14,792 nt of DNA from DATFXF01 sp035258565 (GTDB lineage Bacteria; Acidobacteriota; Terriglobia; Acidiferrales; UBA7541). Position 1 is the first letter of the stretch. Every line of letters starts with the position of its first letter. Below, piece after piece: positions 1-8,741 of this stretch. The position numbers were made by a program, and so were the translations under genes. Where the stretch lies: contig DATFXF010000389.1 of assembly GCA_035258565.1 (NCBI GenBank), positions 1 through 14,792 of the forward strand. Reading direction: 5' to 3'. Below the pieces are notes generated by a model. It saw only the letters and a list, made by a program, of their open reading frames with translations, was not told the DNA's origin and made no database searches.

Positions 1-1
1 G

Positions 2-1993
<1,992 letters not shown>

Positions 1994-2014
1994 GCGACAC
2001 ATTCCTCGAAAAGA

Positions 2015-2047
2015 AAAAGGCCTGGCGGTCTCCCCGCCAGCCCTTTT
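2015..2047. terminator. Bidirectional rho-independent terminator between convergent genes
   Basis: CTGGCGG (2022-2028), loop TCTCC, CCGCCAG (2034-2040) forms a perfect 7-bp stem. One C/C mismatch further out, AAAAGG (2015-2020) pairs with CCTTTT (2042-2047). This gives a T tract after the stem on both strands. It lies 22 bases past the lon stop and 23 bases past the metalloprotease stop on the other strand, so it can serve both genes. Confidence 0.85.
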
Positions 2048-2069
2048 CAATTGATGGGCGGCGCCTGAA

Positions 2070-4823
2070 CTACTCAAGCGGCTTCTGCAATTGCGCTCCG
2101 AGAGTCGCGGTGATCCGCGCTTGTGTCTCTTCCAGGTGAGCCTTCGTCGTGGGATCGGTCACCTTGCCGCCAGCCAGCGCGGCGCGTATTTTCGCCTGCA
2201 GGCTGACTAGGTTCGCGCGGGCGAGCGTTGTAGCATCCTCCGGCGGCCGCGGCACGGGCGGTGTGTGAATCACTAGGCCGACGGGAGGAGGTCCCGGCTG
2301 CGGGGGGGCAGGCCGCAGGGTCAGCCGAATCAGTTGCTTCAGGTGCTCGCGCTGGAGGTTGCGGCGCAGGGTCGGGATCTTTGCTGGATTCGTGTCGAGC
2401 TCCGACCAAATCGCGGTGTCGAGCCCTTTGAATAGATCGGCCATCGTAAACGGCTTCTCCTGGGGCCCGAAACGTAGCTCATTGTCTTCCACGCGGGCGA
2501 GCAGAACGGGATGGTAGAGCCGGTTCAGAACATTGCGCTGCAAGTTGAGCACGGCATCGTGCCAGGCGTAATCGAGGCGCTGGACGTTGAAGTAGCTAAT
2601 GAAGTCCAGCCCCTCTTGCCGTTCGATGGCGAGCTTGTTGAGCAGCCCGGGTGGTAACTGGAAAGCCTTTTCGCTAAACGCGTAGGTGCGCAGGAATTCG
2701 AGCGCCTCGCGTTGCTTGGACGCTGGCACGGGCGTGTAGGGCGGGCGGCCGTTGGGGTCACCAGCGTGGTCACGGACGTGGTAGATGCCGCCAATGAACT
2801 TCGAGGAGGTGAGCAGGGCGCGGTTGTACTCGTTTGCGCCGCGATTGAAGCTCCGGCGGAGTACTTGGTAGCCCTCGCCGGGCTTAACCAGCTTAGATTC
2901 CATCGAGGTCCACAGTTCATTCACGATCCCGAGTCTTTGCCTGTAGTACGCGATGGGGTCGCTTGACTGGTCGTACTGGTTCGCCAGTGGGTCGATGGCC
3001 AGCGGTGAGAAGGTTCCGCGCGCATCCTCGTCGGTAGCGTAGGGCAACATCGGGTCGGCGGCGCGCGAGGCGATCTTGGCAAGCTCGGCCTTTTCGTCAC
3101 CCTCGATGGGCTTGTATGCGTACTCGATGGCCCAGTAGTCGTACGGTCCCAGCGTGGGGGTGAGGAAGTGCCCCTGCTTCTCACCCTTGCTGGCGATGAC
3201 CACCGGGTTGTAATCCATCACCGAGCTGGTCTGGCCCATTTCCTCGGTTTTCTGAACGTTGTTCAGATCGTCGACTTTCAGAATCGTGCTGGCGCGAAAA
3301 TTGTGGCGCAGGCCCAGCGTGTGGCCCACCTCGTGAGCCGTCACCTCGATGATGAACTCGCGCATCAGCTTCTGCTCGACGTCCGGCGTGAGCATGCCTC
3401 GGGCGTCGAGTAGGCTGAGCGCCAAGGCCCCCTGTTCGGTGAGCCCGTTCACGTACTCGCACTGCCAGGGCTGGGTGCGTCCCCAGCGGGTCAGCCGCAA
3501 CGCCTCTTCGAACCCCGCCGGAACAACCGGGTTCACGAACTCCTCCGCATCGCGGCGCGTGTAGCGGACAAGGCCCTCGCTGAAGCCGATGTCTGCATCG
3601 TAGATTTGGCCGGTGAAGGGGTTGGCGTGCGAAGGGCCGATGGCAAAAGTCGCATCCACGCCGGCAAACCAGCGAATCGTGTTGTACCGCTTATCCGCCG
3701 GGTCCCAATCGGCGTCATCCGGCTGCTGCTTCACGACGATGGCGTCTTTAATGCCGACGCGCTCAAAAGCCTTGTTCCAAAGCAGGATGCCCTCCTTGAA
3801 CCATTCCCGATACTCCACTGGAACCGTGTTCTCGAGCCAGAACACGATGGGCTCCTTCGGCGGGGAGAGCTGCGCCGTGGGGTCTGCCTTCTCGAGTTGC
3901 CAGCGGTGGATATAGCGGTTGTAGGGCGAGACGGGATGATCGGAAGTGAAGTCCTGCTGGACGGTCAGGAACTGTCCCACGCGGTCGTCCCCCAGGCGTG
4001 GCTTGTAGCCTGTTTCTTTGAGCGTCGAGAACTCGTAGATGACGCCAATCGGGATGCTGCGTGGATCGGCCAGCGCGACGGAGGTCGTGCGCGGGTTCTC
4101 GGTCACGTAGTGCAGCGTCAGGTTGAGCAGCGCGTTTTCCGGGAGATCCTTGAGGGTTCCGACGGAGCTGTTATTCTTGTCGAAGCGGTAAGTGGTCGGC
4201 TCATAAGCCCGGCTTAGGAAGGGCGTGAATCCCGGGAGATCGCTGATGAACATCTCCGCGACATCGATCAATACGCTCTTCCGCTCCGGGTGCGGTTTTG
4301 CTTGGATCTTCGCCGAGCCTAGAATCGCGTCCGCGAAAGACCGCGCCACGTACCGCGATGCCGGCGTGCCCGGTTGAGCGGTGAAGCTCGAGTTCTTCTC
4401 GATCCATTGGATGCTCTTGCCCACGCGGTGGAAGAGGAACGGGAAGTTGTCACCCATCTGCGCGGCATAGAGCCCACGCTCGCCCGTGCCACGCTCGAGC
4501 GTCCCTGAGAACAGGAAGATCTTGTCGAGTTGGTCGGGCAGCAGTTCCATCAATAGCTTGTTTTCTTCAGCCTTGTAATAGAAGGTAAAGAGTCCCTTCT
4601 TCACTTCCATATCCTTCACAACTTCCTCAAACGGCTTTTCTTCGCTGGGCTTGGGGCCTTCGGGTTTCTTGGCCTCTTCGGGCTTAGCCTCTGACTGCGG
4701 CGCAGCGGCCTGTGCCTTGGTTGGCGGCGCGGGATGCTGCCCAAACGCGTCCCCGACCAGCGCCAGTCCGACCAAGACAGCCAGCGTGAGTGCCGGCCAC
4801 GGGCCCCGAGATCTGTTCCTCAT
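2070..4823 (-). CDS. Secreted zinc-dependent metalloprotease (DUF5117/DUF4953 type, metzincin-like)
   Basis: This is a 917-residue exported peptidase. The start is the ATG at 4823, preceded by AAGGGAG six bases upstream. It yields a clear signal peptide (Arg-rich start, hydrophobic residues 9-24, likely cut after AFG at 28), whereas the frame upstream of that ATG has no such features. A Pro/Lys/Glu-rich linker follows to about residue 70, then a beta-rich N-terminal region (DUF5117-like). The catalytic region contains HEVGHTLGLRH (H497, E498, H501, H507), the full HExxHxxGxxH zinc site. A Met-turn, SSVMDY (M536), lies 29 residues after the last His, as in metzincins. The C-terminal part is helical with a Pro-rich stretch near the end. 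Substrate is unknown; family members are periplasmic or extracellular. The gene is transcribed alone. Family assignment is by recall of conserved motifs and is fairly confident. Confidence 0.9.
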   Translation of the reverse strand: MRNRSRGPWPALTLAVLVGLALVGDAFGQHPAPPTKAQAAAPQSEAKPEEAKKPEGPKPSEEKPFEEVVKDMEVKKGLFTFYYKAEENKLLMELLPDQLDKIFLFSGTLERGTGERGLYAAQMGDNFPFLFHRVGKSIQWIEKNSSFTAQPGTPASRYVARSFADAILGSAKIQAKPHPERKSVLIDVAEMFISDLPGFTPFLSRAYEPTTYRFDKNNSSVGTLKDLPENALLNLTLHYVTENPRTTSVALADPRSIPIGVIYEFSTLKETGYKPRLGDDRVGQFLTVQQDFTSDHPVSPYNRYIHRWQLEKADPTAQLSPPKEPIVFWLENTVPVEYREWFKEGILLWNKAFERVGIKDAIVVKQQPDDADWDPADKRYNTIRWFAGVDATFAIGPSHANPFTGQIYDADIGFSEGLVRYTRRDAEEFVNPVVPAGFEEALRLTRWGRTQPWQCEYVNGLTEQGALALSLLDARGMLTPDVEQKLMREFIIEVTAHEVGHTLGLRHNFRASTILKVDDLNNVQKTEEMGQTSSVMDYNPVVIASKGEKQGHFLTPTLGPYDYWAIEYAYKPIEGDEKAELAKIASRAADPMLPYATDEDARGTFSPLAIDPLANQYDQSSDPIAYYRQRLGIVNELWTSMESKLVKPGEGYQVLRRSFNRGANEYNRALLTSSKFIGGIYHVRDHAGDPNGRPPYTPVPASKQREALEFLRTYAFSEKAFQLPPGLLNKLAIERQEGLDFISYFNVQRLDYAWHDAVLNLQRNVLNRLYHPVLLARVEDNELRFGPQEKPFTMADLFKGLDTAIWSELDTNPAKIPTLRRNLQREHLKQLIRLTLRPAPPQPGPPPVGLVIHTPPVPRPPEDATTLARANLVSLQAKIRAALAGGKVTDPTTKAHLEETQARITATLGAQLQKPLE

Positions 4824-5004
4824 GATGGTCTCCCTTCTTCGGCTGAGATAAAAAAGCAGAGAATTCCGTTCCGCCGCTCGTCGCCGCTCAGTCCCAGTTG
4901 GAGCTCCCACGGCTCGACAGCGTGTATTTCAGATTGACCGCACCCCGAGAACCCGGGGAAGTGACACACCCAAACCGTGCTGTCTATTCAGACGCAGGCG
5001 GGGC

Positions 5005-5044
5005 CAAAAGGTTTCCTCAACCGCAACCTCGGGGGGGCCTTTTG
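5005..5044. repeat. Inverted repeat in the divergent intergenic region
   Basis: CAAAAGG (5005-5011) and CCTTTTG (5038-5044) form a 7-bp inverted repeat around a 26-base loop that includes a run of seven G. It lies between the metalloprotease start at 4823 (-) and the gene starting at 5082 (+). It could be an operator or a weak terminator, but nothing else supports either role. I see no convincing promoter for the metalloprotease in the rest of 4824-5081. Confidence 0.3.
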
Positions 5045-5068
5045 TCGGGCGAGCCCGCAGGCCGCTGT

Positions 5069-5074
5069 TAGAAT
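5069..5074 (+). promoter_or_regulatory. -10 element (TAGAAT) directly ahead of a GTG start
   Basis: TAGAAT matches five of six bases of the sigma-70 -10 consensus and ends seven bases before the GTG at 5082. Transcription would therefore begin at or within a base or two of the start codon, giving a leaderless mRNA. No Shine-Dalgarno sequence precedes the GTG. A -35 box at normal spacing is not evident; TTGTCG at 5042-5047 would leave a 21-base spacer. Confidence 0.5.
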
Positions 5075-5081
5075 CGAGCGC

Positions 5082-5666
5082 GTGCCCCGTCGTCAAAAGA
5101 TCTTCCCGACCCATGCCGGTGAGATAGCCAATAAGCTCCTCGGCGCCGTGCGTGATGACGGACTGGTGGCACGTTTCGTGGACTCTTACGTCGCAGAGTT
5201 CAGCCGCCGCGGCCTAAAGGACCATCCGGCCCGTTACCGCGAGCTGCTGGCTACGCTCGGACGCGAGGCACTGCTGGCCATGATGGCGCAAGTGAACGCC
5301 GAGCTGCCTCGCTACCTCGCCCCGCGGCGCCCGCTTCCTAGCGCGGCCGAGGTGGAAATCGCGGACACCTTCGCTCAGGAGTTGTTCGCCGCGCTCGTCC
5401 GCGCGTCCCGCTGGACTTCGGAAGAAGCCGAGGAGTTCCGCCGCGACCTCAATCTTTACGCGCAACTCTCCGCGCGCACGCAGAAGGTGAAAAAGCGCCG
5501 CAAACCCACCGACCCTGCCGAAGGGCCGTTTGTGGATCGCTGTGCCCTGCTGCTCGACCCTTCCATGCTGGAGGCCGCCCGTGCCGCGGCGGCCGCCTTC
5601 CTGGTCGAGCTCGAGCAAGCCACCGACGCCATTCTGAGGGGCGTCTTGCGCCGCCGTAGATTATAG
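5082..5666 (+). CDS. Conserved-looking helical protein of unknown function
   Basis: I do not recognise this 194-residue protein. It is predicted to be cytoplasmic and almost all helical, with no signal peptide or membrane span. Charged amphipathic segments run through residues 12-60 and 95-140, a basic patch (KVKKRRK) lies near 143-149, and an Ala-rich helix is followed by an Arg-rich end (RRRRL). The GTG start at 5082 is chosen because a -10 hexamer lies immediately upstream and the sequence becomes protein-like there. The frame stays open back to 4977, but that part reads through intergenic-looking, G-run-containing sequence. The next gene, a glycosyltransferase, begins 17 bases after its stop, so the two are probably co-transcribed and this protein may support an envelope or lipid-glycosylation function. 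That link is inference only. Confidence 0.75.
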   Translation: MPRRQKIFPTHAGEIANKLLGAVRDDGLVARFVDSYVAEFSRRGLKDHPARYRELLATLGREALLAMMAQVNAELPRYLAPRRPLPSAAEVEIADTFAQELFAALVRASRWTSEEAEEFRRDLNLYAQLSARTQKVKKRRKPTDPAEGPFVDRCALLLDPSMLEAARAAAAAFLVELEQATDAILRGVLRRRRL

Positions 5667-5683
5667 CCGGGAGGAAGAACCTG

Positions 5684-6886
5684 TTGGGACTAATGAACGA
5701 AGTCTTTTATCTCCTCATCGTGCTCGAAGTCCTTCTGGGTTCGTACTCGCTCTGGGAGGGTGTGCGCTGGCTCCGGATGGCGCGGCTGCGGCTCGGGGCC
5801 CATCCCGGCTTTTATGTGCCGCGCGTCGCGCTGATCTGTCCGGTGAAGGGCAGAGAAGTGCGGCTCGAAGAGAACCTCACAGCCCTCACCACCTTCGAGT
5901 ATCCCTACTACGAGGTCTTCTTCACGCTGGCGAGCGCGGACGACGCCGCGTACGAAGTGGTGCGGCGCGTGGTTCGAGGGAGTAAGCGCCCGACACACAT
6001 CGTGCTGGCAGGCCCGCCGGAAGGCTGCGGAGAGAAGGTGAACAACCTGCGCGTGGCGGTCGAGCAATTGCCCCCGGACTTCGAAGTCCTCGTATTCGCC
6101 GACTCGGACGGCTTCCCGGGTCGCCACTGGCTCAGGCGCCTGGTGGCGCCGCTGGGCGATCGGAGGCTCGGGGCGGCCACGACGTTTCGCTGGTATCTGC
6201 CCGACAAGGGTGGCTTTTGGAGTGCGTTGGCCGCCGCGTGGAACGCGCCCATCGCCACGCTGCTCGGCGACCATGACCGAAATTTCGTCTGGGGCGGCGG
6301 CACGGCCATCCGCCGGGAAGTGTTCGAGGAGGTCGGCGCGCGGAGCTTCTGGCGCGGGTCGGTGAGCGACGATTACTCGCTCACGCGCGCCCTCCGCGAG
6401 GCCAGCAGGCGAATTGATTTCCTGCCGGAGTGCCTGGTGCCCACGCTTCACAACTCTGATTTCGCGGGGCTCATCGGGTTCACCAACCGGCAAATCATTA
6501 TCACGCGCGTGTACGCACCGCGCCTGTGGGCGCTCGGAGCCGTCTCGCACCTGCTCTACTGCGCGTCGTTGTCGCTGGGCCTGGTCTTGTTCCTGGAGGC
6601 GTTGTTCTGGGGTGGTCCCGGACTGCACTTCCTGATGCTCCTGTCCATGGTAGCCTTGCTCGCCGCCGGGAAGGGGTGTTTGCGGCTGGTTGCGGTGAGC
6701 GAGCTCCTGCCTACCTGGAGAGAAAAACTGCTGGCCTATGGCTGGGCCTGGACGCTGCTGGCCGCCCTGGTGCCTTTCCTCTACGTTTGGAACTCGCTGG
6801 TCGCCGCGTTGACGCGACAAATCTCCTGGCGCGGCATCCGCTATGAACTCGTCTCTCCTACTGAGACGCGCATCCTGACTTCCTGA
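5684..6886 (+). CDS. Membrane-anchored family 2/21-like glycosyltransferase (ceramide glucosyltransferase/HpnI-like)
   Basis: This 400-residue membrane enzyme should transfer a sugar from a nucleotide-sugar donor to a lipid or lipid-linked acceptor on the cytoplasmic face. An N-terminal membrane helix (about 7-24) precedes a GT-A domain. That domain has an early Asp pair (D86/D87), the DxD-like FADSD (D140, D142), the SDDYS acid pair (D229/D230) and RQIIITRVY (269-277) where processive and ceramide-type enzymes carry (Q/R)xxRW. Three or so hydrophobic helices follow (about 285-310, 318-335, 350-375). The TTG at 5684 is preferred because GGAGG sits nine bases upstream; the ATG at 5693 would be 18 bases from it. 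The gene follows the 194-residue protein in the same operon. Length and layout fit HpnI or GT21 enzymes, but no hopanoid genes are visible, so the acceptor is unknown. Confidence 0.85.
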   Translation: MGLMNEVFYLLIVLEVLLGSYSLWEGVRWLRMARLRLGAHPGFYVPRVALICPVKGREVRLEENLTALTTFEYPYYEVFFTLASADDAAYEVVRRVVRGSKRPTHIVLAGPPEGCGEKVNNLRVAVEQLPPDFEVLVFADSDGFPGRHWLRRLVAPLGDRRLGAATTFRWYLPDKGGFWSALAAAWNAPIATLLGDHDRNFVWGGGTAIRREVFEEVGARSFWRGSVSDDYSLTRALREASRRIDFLPECLVPTLHNSDFAGLIGFTNRQIIITRVYAPRLWALGAVSHLLYCASLSLGLVLFLEALFWGGPGLHFLMLLSMVALLAAGKGCLRLVAVSELLPTWREKLLAYGWAWTLLAALVPFLYVWNSLVAALTRQISWRGIRYELVSPTETRILTS

Positions 6887-6902
6887 AGCGACTTCCTCGC
6901 CG

Positions 6903-7682
6903 TTATTGCCCGGAAAGAAGTGGGTAGTGTGCCGAGGCCGCCATGAAAAACAGCATCGGAAAGGAAAGCCAAAAGTTGGCGCGCGAGGCCAGGAAGGCCT
7001 GCCGTGCGAGCTGGGCCGATTCCGCCGGCATCGGAGTTCCTTTTTCGGCGTTCGCTCTTGTCCAGGCGATGAGCCGCTTCTGGCAGCGCCAAATGACGCC
7101 CCAGACGTTCAGGAACATCACCGTGCCCAGCCCCCCGCCCACGCTGATCGAAAGCGTGCGGTTGCCCACGCCGGGGACTCCCAGCAGGGAGAGCACCAAC
7201 CAGGAAGTGGCCACGACCACAAAGCCGACCAGTCCGGCGAGCACCCAGCCGTTATTGAGCGCACCTTTGGCGGGTCGCAGCAATGTGTAGATGACGGCGA
7301 AGGCCAGCAGCCACGCCACAAACCAGATGCCCAGCCATCTGCCCTCCAGGCTGGGATGCCCCGCATTGACGGCGTCTGCCTTGACTAGGATCATGAAGTA
7401 GCGAAAGCCCGCGAGCCACGTGACCACTGCGCTCCAGCGAAACCACCAGAGCGCCTTCGGCATCAGTACGGGAACAACTTTTCCTCTGGTCGCCCCGTCG
7501 AGCGTCTTCATCACAGGGACGTTCACCAGGTTGAAGAAATAGAGCAGCCCAACCCAGCTAATGCCCGCGACAAAATGGACCCAGCGCAGGATGATCTGTT
7601 CCTGATCACTTATTCCCTGCGGAAACTGCACGTTCAGCTTCCACAAGACCAGGCACACGGCTGAGAAAAAATATGGTGTCAT
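6903..7682 (-). CDS. PuuD-like (urate oxidase N-terminal type) membrane protein, stand-alone
   Basis: This 259-residue integral membrane protein has about seven hydrophobic helices (near 4-17, 30-53, 78-100, 117-135, 145-168, 177-199, 236-255). It resembles the membrane domain of urate hydroxylase PuuD: RWVHFVAGISWVG in helix 2, GTVMFLNVWGVIWRCQK in helix 6, and a C-terminal helix ending ASAHYPLL. The His residues in helix 2 and at the end could be heme ligands. The cytochrome c domain found at the end of canonical PuuD is absent. Start ATG 7682 has GGAGGAG immediately upstream, and a TACAAT -10 element lies 44 bases before it. No other purine-degradation gene is in the window, so urate as substrate is doubtful; a heme or quinone-linked membrane role is possible. 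The gene ends 16 bases from the convergent glycosyltransferase stop. Confidence 0.75.
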   Translation of the reverse strand: MTPYFFSAVCLVLWKLNVQFPQGISDQEQIILRWVHFVAGISWVGLLYFFNLVNVPVMKTLDGATRGKVVPVLMPKALWWFRWSAVVTWLAGFRYFMILVKADAVNAGHPSLEGRWLGIWFVAWLLAFAVIYTLLRPAKGALNNGWVLAGLVGFVVVATSWLVLSLLGVPGVGNRTLSISVGGGLGTVMFLNVWGVIWRCQKRLIAWTRANAEKGTPMPAESAQLARQAFLASRANFWLSFPMLFFMAASAHYPLLSGQ

Positions 7683-7725
7683 GGCTCCTCCAGATCCGCT
7701 GCTCGGCTGGCTTCACGAGCGCGCC

Positions 7726-7731
7726 ATTGTA
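7726..7731 (-). promoter_or_regulatory. Probable -10 element of the PuuD-like gene
   Basis: On the minus strand the sequence reads CGCATACAATGG. TACAAT matches five of six -10 bases and would place the transcript start near 7719, leaving a leader of about 37 bases with GGAGGAG before the ATG at 7682. The -35 region is poor (TTCGCT with an 18-base spacer). It suggests the PuuD-like gene is transcribed independently of the SOD gene upstream. Confidence 0.45.
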
Positions 7732-7815
7732 TGCGAAAGCTGACGGCCCAGCGAAAAGACTCCTCCCTCGGCTGGAGGGGCAAGGCGTGGCTGTGCCGGA
7801 ACGACGAGAAGCGGC

Positions 7816-7849
7816 ACGGCCCGCCCCGAACCGGGTCAGGGCGGGCCGT
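7816..7849 (-). terminator. Strong GC hairpin downstream of SOD
   Basis: ACGGCCCGCCC (7816-7826) and GGGCGGGCCGT (7839-7849) are perfect 11-bp complements around a 12-base loop, starting 20 bases past the SOD stop. There is no clear T tract after the stem on the minus strand, so it may work as an mRNA 3'-end stabiliser or a non-canonical terminator. It separates SOD from the PuuD-like gene. Confidence 0.6.
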
Positions 7850-7869
7850 CGAAGCTCGAGGGAAAGCGG

Positions 7870-8484
7870 CTACTTCTTCTTCGCCGCAGTGTAGTTTTCT
7901 GTGATGGCGTCCCAGTTCACAATGTTCCACCAGGCTTCGATGTAGTCCGGGCGGCGGTTCTGATATTTCAGATAGTAGGCGTGCTCCCAGACGTCCAGGC
8001 CCATGACGGGCTTGCCTCCGTTCATGATGGGGTTGTCCTGGTTCGGAGTGGACTCCACGACCAGCTTGCCTTCCTTGAGGAACAGCCAGGCCCAGCCTGA
8101 GCCGAAGCGTGTGATCCCCGCTTGTGTGAACTTGGTCTTGAACTCCGCCAAGGAACCGAACGTGGACTTGATGGCGTCTGCCAGCGCACCTTTGGGCTCG
8201 CCACCGCCGCCCTTCTTCATAATCTTCCAGAACATGGAATGGTTCCAGTGGCCCCCGCCGTTGTTGCGCACGGCCGCGCGAATATTTTCGGGAACCTTGT
8301 CCAGGCTGGCCAGCAGCTCCTCGAGTGACAGGGCCTGGAGTTGCGCCTGTCCTTCGAGGGCCTTGTTCAAGTTGTTGACGTAGGTGCCGTGGTGCTTGTC
8401 GTGATGGATCTCCATCGTCAGTTTGTCGATCCAAGGTTCGAGCGCGTCCGGCGCATACGGGAGTGGTGGAAGCGTGTGGGCCAC
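7870..8484 (-). CDS. sodA: Superoxide dismutase, Mn-type (Fe/Mn family)
   Basis: This enzyme converts superoxide to hydrogen peroxide and oxygen in the cytoplasm; no signal peptide is visible. Counting from the GTG at 8484 (204 residues), the metal ligands are H27, H82 (GGHWNH), D164 and H168 (DVWEHAYY). GGHxNHxxFW, GSGWAWL and PNQDNP are the Mn-type signatures, as opposed to the AQxWNH seen in Fe enzymes. The start at 8484 aligns exactly with the canonical SOD N-terminus (xxHTLPPLPY) and has AGGAGG five bases upstream. A second in-frame GTG at 8523 also has AGGAGG, six bases upstream, and would add 13 residues (217 in total). The in-frame ATG at 8586 lies in a predicted leader hairpin. A well-formed promoter with a palindromic spacer sits near 8690-8718. 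Identification is secure; only the start is uncertain. Confidence 0.96.
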   Translation of the reverse strand: MAHTLPPLPYAPDALEPWIDKLTMEIHHDKHHGTYVNNLNKALEGQAQLQALSLEELLASLDKVPENIRAAVRNNGGGHWNHSMFWKIMKKGGGGEPKGALADAIKSTFGSLAEFKTKFTQAGITRFGSGWAWLFLKEGKLVVESTPNQDNPIMNGGKPVMGLDVWEHAYYLKYQNRRPDYIEAWWNIVNWDAITENYTAAKKK

Positions 8485-8498
8485 AGGCCCCTCCTTCT

Positions 8499-8651
8499 TC
8501 AGAGTAGGTTGCTGATGTGCCACGGGAAACCTCCTGGGTTCGAATTGATGTTCGGGGTATGGTGACGGAAGCCCTTGATGCTCCAAGTCGCACCCTGGAG
8601 CATGGCATCCTGGGTGGCGTTCGGTCGAAGCTTGAGTTGCGTTTGACTCAT
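8499..8651 (-). CDS. Possible 50-codon upstream ORF in the SOD leader
   Basis: An ATG at 8651 opens a 50-residue frame (MSQTQLKLRPNATQDAMLQG and onward) that ends with TGA at 8499-8501. The stop is immediately followed by the AGAAGGAGG serving the canonical SOD start at 8484, an arrangement that would suit translational coupling. The frame overlaps the alternative SOD start at 8523 out of phase. It has only a weak ribosome site (GCGAG nine bases upstream) and no recognised domain. It lies wholly inside the predicted SOD leader. It could be a leader peptide or a chance ORF. Confidence 0.3.
   Translation of the reverse strand: MSQTQLKLRPNATQDAMLQGATWSIKGFRHHTPNINSNPGGFPWHISNLL
8578..8603 (-). 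repeat. Hairpin in the SOD 5' leader
   Basis: ATGCTCCA (8578-8585) and TGGAGCAT (8596-8603) form a perfect 8-bp stem with a 10-base loop. It sits in the predicted SOD leader about 55 bases before the outer GTG start. It may affect mRNA stability or translation of the leader ORF, whose frame it overlaps. Confidence 0.5.
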
Positions 8652-8670
8652 TGTGTTGCTCGCTTACCCA

Positions 8671-8680
8671 CCGTTAACGG
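8671..8680. repeat. 10-bp palindrome CCGTTAACGG at the SOD transcript start
   Basis: CCGTTAACGG is a perfect palindrome lying 10-19 bases downstream of the SOD -10 element, that is, at the very start of the predicted transcript. It could be a second operator half-site pair or a small 5' hairpin. A palindrome this short can also occur by chance. Confidence 0.3.
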
Positions 8681-8689
8681 CAGGATTGC

Positions 8690-8718
8690 ATTCTAGTCTC
8701 TCGCGAGAGACTTCTCAA
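8690..8718 (-). promoter_or_regulatory. SOD promoter with an 18-bp palindrome filling the spacer
   Basis: On the minus strand, TTGAGA (8718-8713) is followed by exactly 17 bases and then TAGAAT (8695-8690). Both hexamers match five of six sigma-70 consensus bases. The spacer plus the first -10 base is the perfect palindrome AGTCTCTCGCGAGAGACT (8695-8712), a natural site for a dimeric repressor that would block RNA polymerase. Transcription should start near 8683, giving a leader of about 160-200 bases before SOD. The palindrome is also 30 bases past the queG stop and could fold as an RNA hairpin, but no T tract follows it. Confidence 0.75.
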
Positions 8719-8741
8719 CCCGAGGGTCGCGTGCGTCGCGG

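Noticed and set aside
4824..4910. Upstream extension of the metalloprotease
   Set aside because: It would bury the signal peptide 29 residues inside the protein; the ATG at 4823 has a good ribosome site.
5005..5044. Inverted repeat read as a rho-independent terminator
   Set aside because: The stem is short, the loop is 26 bases and there is no proper T tract; no gene ends just before it.
4977..5081. Upstream extension of the 5082 gene
   Set aside because: It reads through a G-run and an inverted repeat and lacks a ribosome site; GTG 5082 just after a -10 box is the better start.
8485..8586. Longer SOD starting at the ATG 8586
   Set aside because: The ATG abuts a leader hairpin and the added residues do not resemble any SOD N-terminus; GTG 8484 or 8523 have strong ribosome sites.
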